Shown here in pieces: positions 5,267 through 6,304 of a DNA stretch of 6,304 bases. The number at the start of each line of letters is the position of its first letter. Within the stretch, counting starts at the first letter, position 1. The position numbers were made by a program, and so were the translations under genes. Below the pieces are notes generated by a model. That model searched no databases. It had not been told where the DNA came from and saw only the letters and a list, made by a program, of their open reading frames with translations. The stretch is from JBNJGT01 sp051819765 (GTDB lineage Archaea; Nanobdellota; Nanobdellia; Woesearchaeales; JACJVW01), in assembly GCA_051819765.1 (NCBI GenBank), contig JBNJGT010000070.1:1-6304 (forward strand), given 5' to 3'.

Positions 5267-6157
5267 TTATTTTAACCCTATTTCATTGGCTTGTTCCCTG
5301 AGCTGATCAGAGGTAGAAATAAGTTCATTGAAGGATTCCTGAAGTTGTTGCAGTGCATCCTTTTCTTCATGAGCCACGGTGCTCATGCTTTCTATATTCT
5401 TATTGAATTGGGTAACACGCTCATCTAGCTCATTTAAGGCAACTGTGACATCATTAACAAGGTTTGATGTCCGGTTTGACAGATTCCTGACATGTTCGGC
5501 AACCACATTGAAACCAGATCCCCGATCACCGGCCCTTGTCGCTTCAATAGAGGCATTGATCCCCAACATATTGGATCTCCTGGATATCTCTTTAATTGTT
5601 GTAAGGTGAGAATTGATGGTTTCTATATCATGGGCAATCTCCGAGAATTTTTCCTTCAGTTCCTCATTGGTGGCGGAGAACCCTTCCGTTGCATCGCTCA
5701 GTTTTTCCACACGGGGTAATGCAGACTTGCTTTTCTCGATGAGGTTCTCTGATAGTCTGATCAGTTTTTGCTGCTTTTCCAGTGGCATACCAAGGATCAT
5801 GTTTCCGACAATGCTTTTATCCGGAGCCCGTATGGGGTCGCTAATCAACCAGAATGAAGCCTCTTGTCGTTCCCTAAGTTCCACAATCCGATGTCCTGCC
5901 TGTGTGGCCTTATTGACTCCGCCATTGGGTTTTGGCCTGTTGCCTGCTTTGAGTTTAAGCGGGATCTCTTCACAGGGTTTATAATACAGATACTGGTTCA
6001 GGGATGATACCAACAGCATGAGCCCGCTCCCTAATAATTCTGCGTAGAATGGCGCAACCTTGAGCACAGCCTGTAGTGCGGGATGATAATCTTCCAACCG
6101 CATATCTTCCGCATACTCTCCGATTTCCGGTAACGTTATCTCTTTTTCAAATTGCAC
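5267..6157 (-). CDS. Soluble YfmS-like methyl-accepting protein
   Basis: This protein (296 aa from GTG 6157) has no membrane segment. An N-terminal sensor domain (about residues 22-130) includes LQAVLKVAPFYAELL, YLYYKP and a closing IVGNMILGMP, resembling the sensor of short cytoplasmic chemoreceptors such as Bacillus YfmS. A signalling helical hairpin follows, with the conserved tip IKEISRRSNMLGINASIEA then TRAGDRGSGFNVVAEHVRNL (about residues 189-227), the site that contacts CheA and CheW. The return helix is short and there is no NWETF-type tail. The total length is close to the YfmS type (286 aa). The start is unsure: GTG 6157 has AAAGGT 8 nt upstream; TTG 6184 has no ribosome site; ATG 6103 (278 aa) fits the domain edge. 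The frame remains open to the window edge, but the promoter and ATG of the opposite gene argue against an extension. No che genes are seen nearby. Confidence 0.88.
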   Translation of the reverse strand: MQFEKEITLPEIGEYAEDMRLEDYHPALQAVLKVAPFYAELLGSGLMLLVSSLNQYLYYKPCEEIPLKLKAGNRPKPNGGVNKATQAGHRIVELRERQEASFWLISDPIRAPDKSIVGNMILGMPLEKQQKLIRLSENLIEKSKSALPRVEKLSDATEGFSATNEELKEKFSEIAHDIETINSHLTTIKEISRRSNMLGINASIEATRAGDRGSGFNVVAEHVRNLSNRTSNLVNDVTVALNELDERVTQFNKNIESMSTVAHEEKDALQQLQESFNELISTSDQLREQANEIGLK

Positions 6158-6186
6158 ACATATCCCGACCTTTCTCGAGGACAACC

Positions 6187-6200
6187 CATATAAAAAATTT
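6187..6200 (-). promoter_or_regulatory. Possible TATA box of the chemoreceptor gene
   Basis: On the minus strand TTTATATG (6194-6187) with AAATTT ahead of it could be a TATA box. It predicts a transcription start near 6164, about 7 nt before GTG 6157 and 61 nt before ATG 6103. It does not fit the exact leaderless spacing seen elsewhere, so the call is weak. Confidence 0.35.
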
Positions 6201-6218
6201 GTGGCGTCCGGAAAATGT

Positions 6219-6235
6219 TGACAAAAGCTTATAAA
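6219..6235 (+). promoter_or_regulatory. TATA box and BRE of the right-edge gene
   Basis: CTTATAAA at 6228-6235 is preceded by TGACAAAAG, nearly the same as the TCAAAAGT before the box at 4168. Its centre is 26.5 bp upstream of the ATG at 6258, the spacing shared by the other leaderless genes of the window. Confidence 0.65.
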
Positions 6236-6257
6236 TGAAAATGGATGGCCTCTTTCT

Positions 6258-6304
6258 ATGTTTTCACGTGTCCTAGCTTTAGTGCCGCCCTTGAAAAAGG
6301 CACT
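6258..6304 (+). CDS. Start of a right-edge gene (5' end only)
   Basis: Only 15 complete codons are in the window, reading MFSRVLALVPPLKKA. The gene is called from the promoter: a TATA box with a BRE-like run sits exactly 26.5 bp upstream of the ATG. The peptide has an RVLALVPP start that is reminiscent of the first beta strand and Pro-Pro of B12-binding radical SAM proteins, but fifteen residues cannot support a family call. The opposite strand is also open here, in frame with the chemoreceptor; both cannot be coding in the usual way, and the promoter evidence favours this strand. Confidence 0.5.
   Translation, partial: MFSRVLALVPPLKKA

Overview
The window looks archaeal. Six genes start with an ATG that lies 26-28 bp (centre to A) downstream of a TATA box of the TTTAWATA/TTTATAAA type, with a purine-rich BRE-like stretch just upstream and no Shine-Dalgarno site. 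That is the pattern of leaderless archaeal mRNAs. The genes inside operons behave differently: the MBL-fold gene has a strong GAGGTGA site. The lineage cannot be fixed from 6.3 kb. The mix of a lipoprotein serpin, a DUF362 ferredoxin-like protein, a soluble chemoreceptor and small Cys-rich membrane proteins would fit an uncultured euryarchaeal or DPANN genome, but this is an impression, not a placement.

Layout from left to right: (1) 140-1393 (+), a lipoprotein-type inhibitory serpin. (2) 1362-1757 (-), an unrecognised 131-residue protein with its own TATA box. (3) 1799-1936 (+), a frameshifted remnant of a second serpin 3' end, so gene 2 sits between an intact serpin and a broken copy of its tail. 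(4) About 370 bp with no convincing gene. (5) 2344-2691 (+), a small membrane-anchored Cys-rich protein. (6) A two-gene minus-strand operon: a YkgJ-type eight-cysteine metal-binding protein (4123-3758) overlapping the start of a DUF362 protein with two 4Fe-4S clusters (3765-2677). (7) A compact divergent promoter at 4124-4197. (8) A plus-strand operon: a helical protein of unknown function (4198-4623), then a UPF0173-type metallo-beta-lactamase-fold hydrolase (4634-5266). (9) 5267-6157 (-), a soluble YfmS-like methyl-accepting protein. (10) The first 47 bases of another plus-strand leaderless gene at 6258, running off the edge.

The window is very compact where genes converge. All three tail-to-tail pairs overlap or abut (32 nt, 15 nt and 0 nt), so terminators, if any, lie inside coding sequence. 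Nothing here is a mobile element, CRISPR array, tRNA or rRNA. The most useful result is the regular TATA-to-ATG spacing, which changes four start sites from the longest open frame and reveals the edge gene. The most unusual structure is the duplicated serpin tail around the unknown minus-strand gene.
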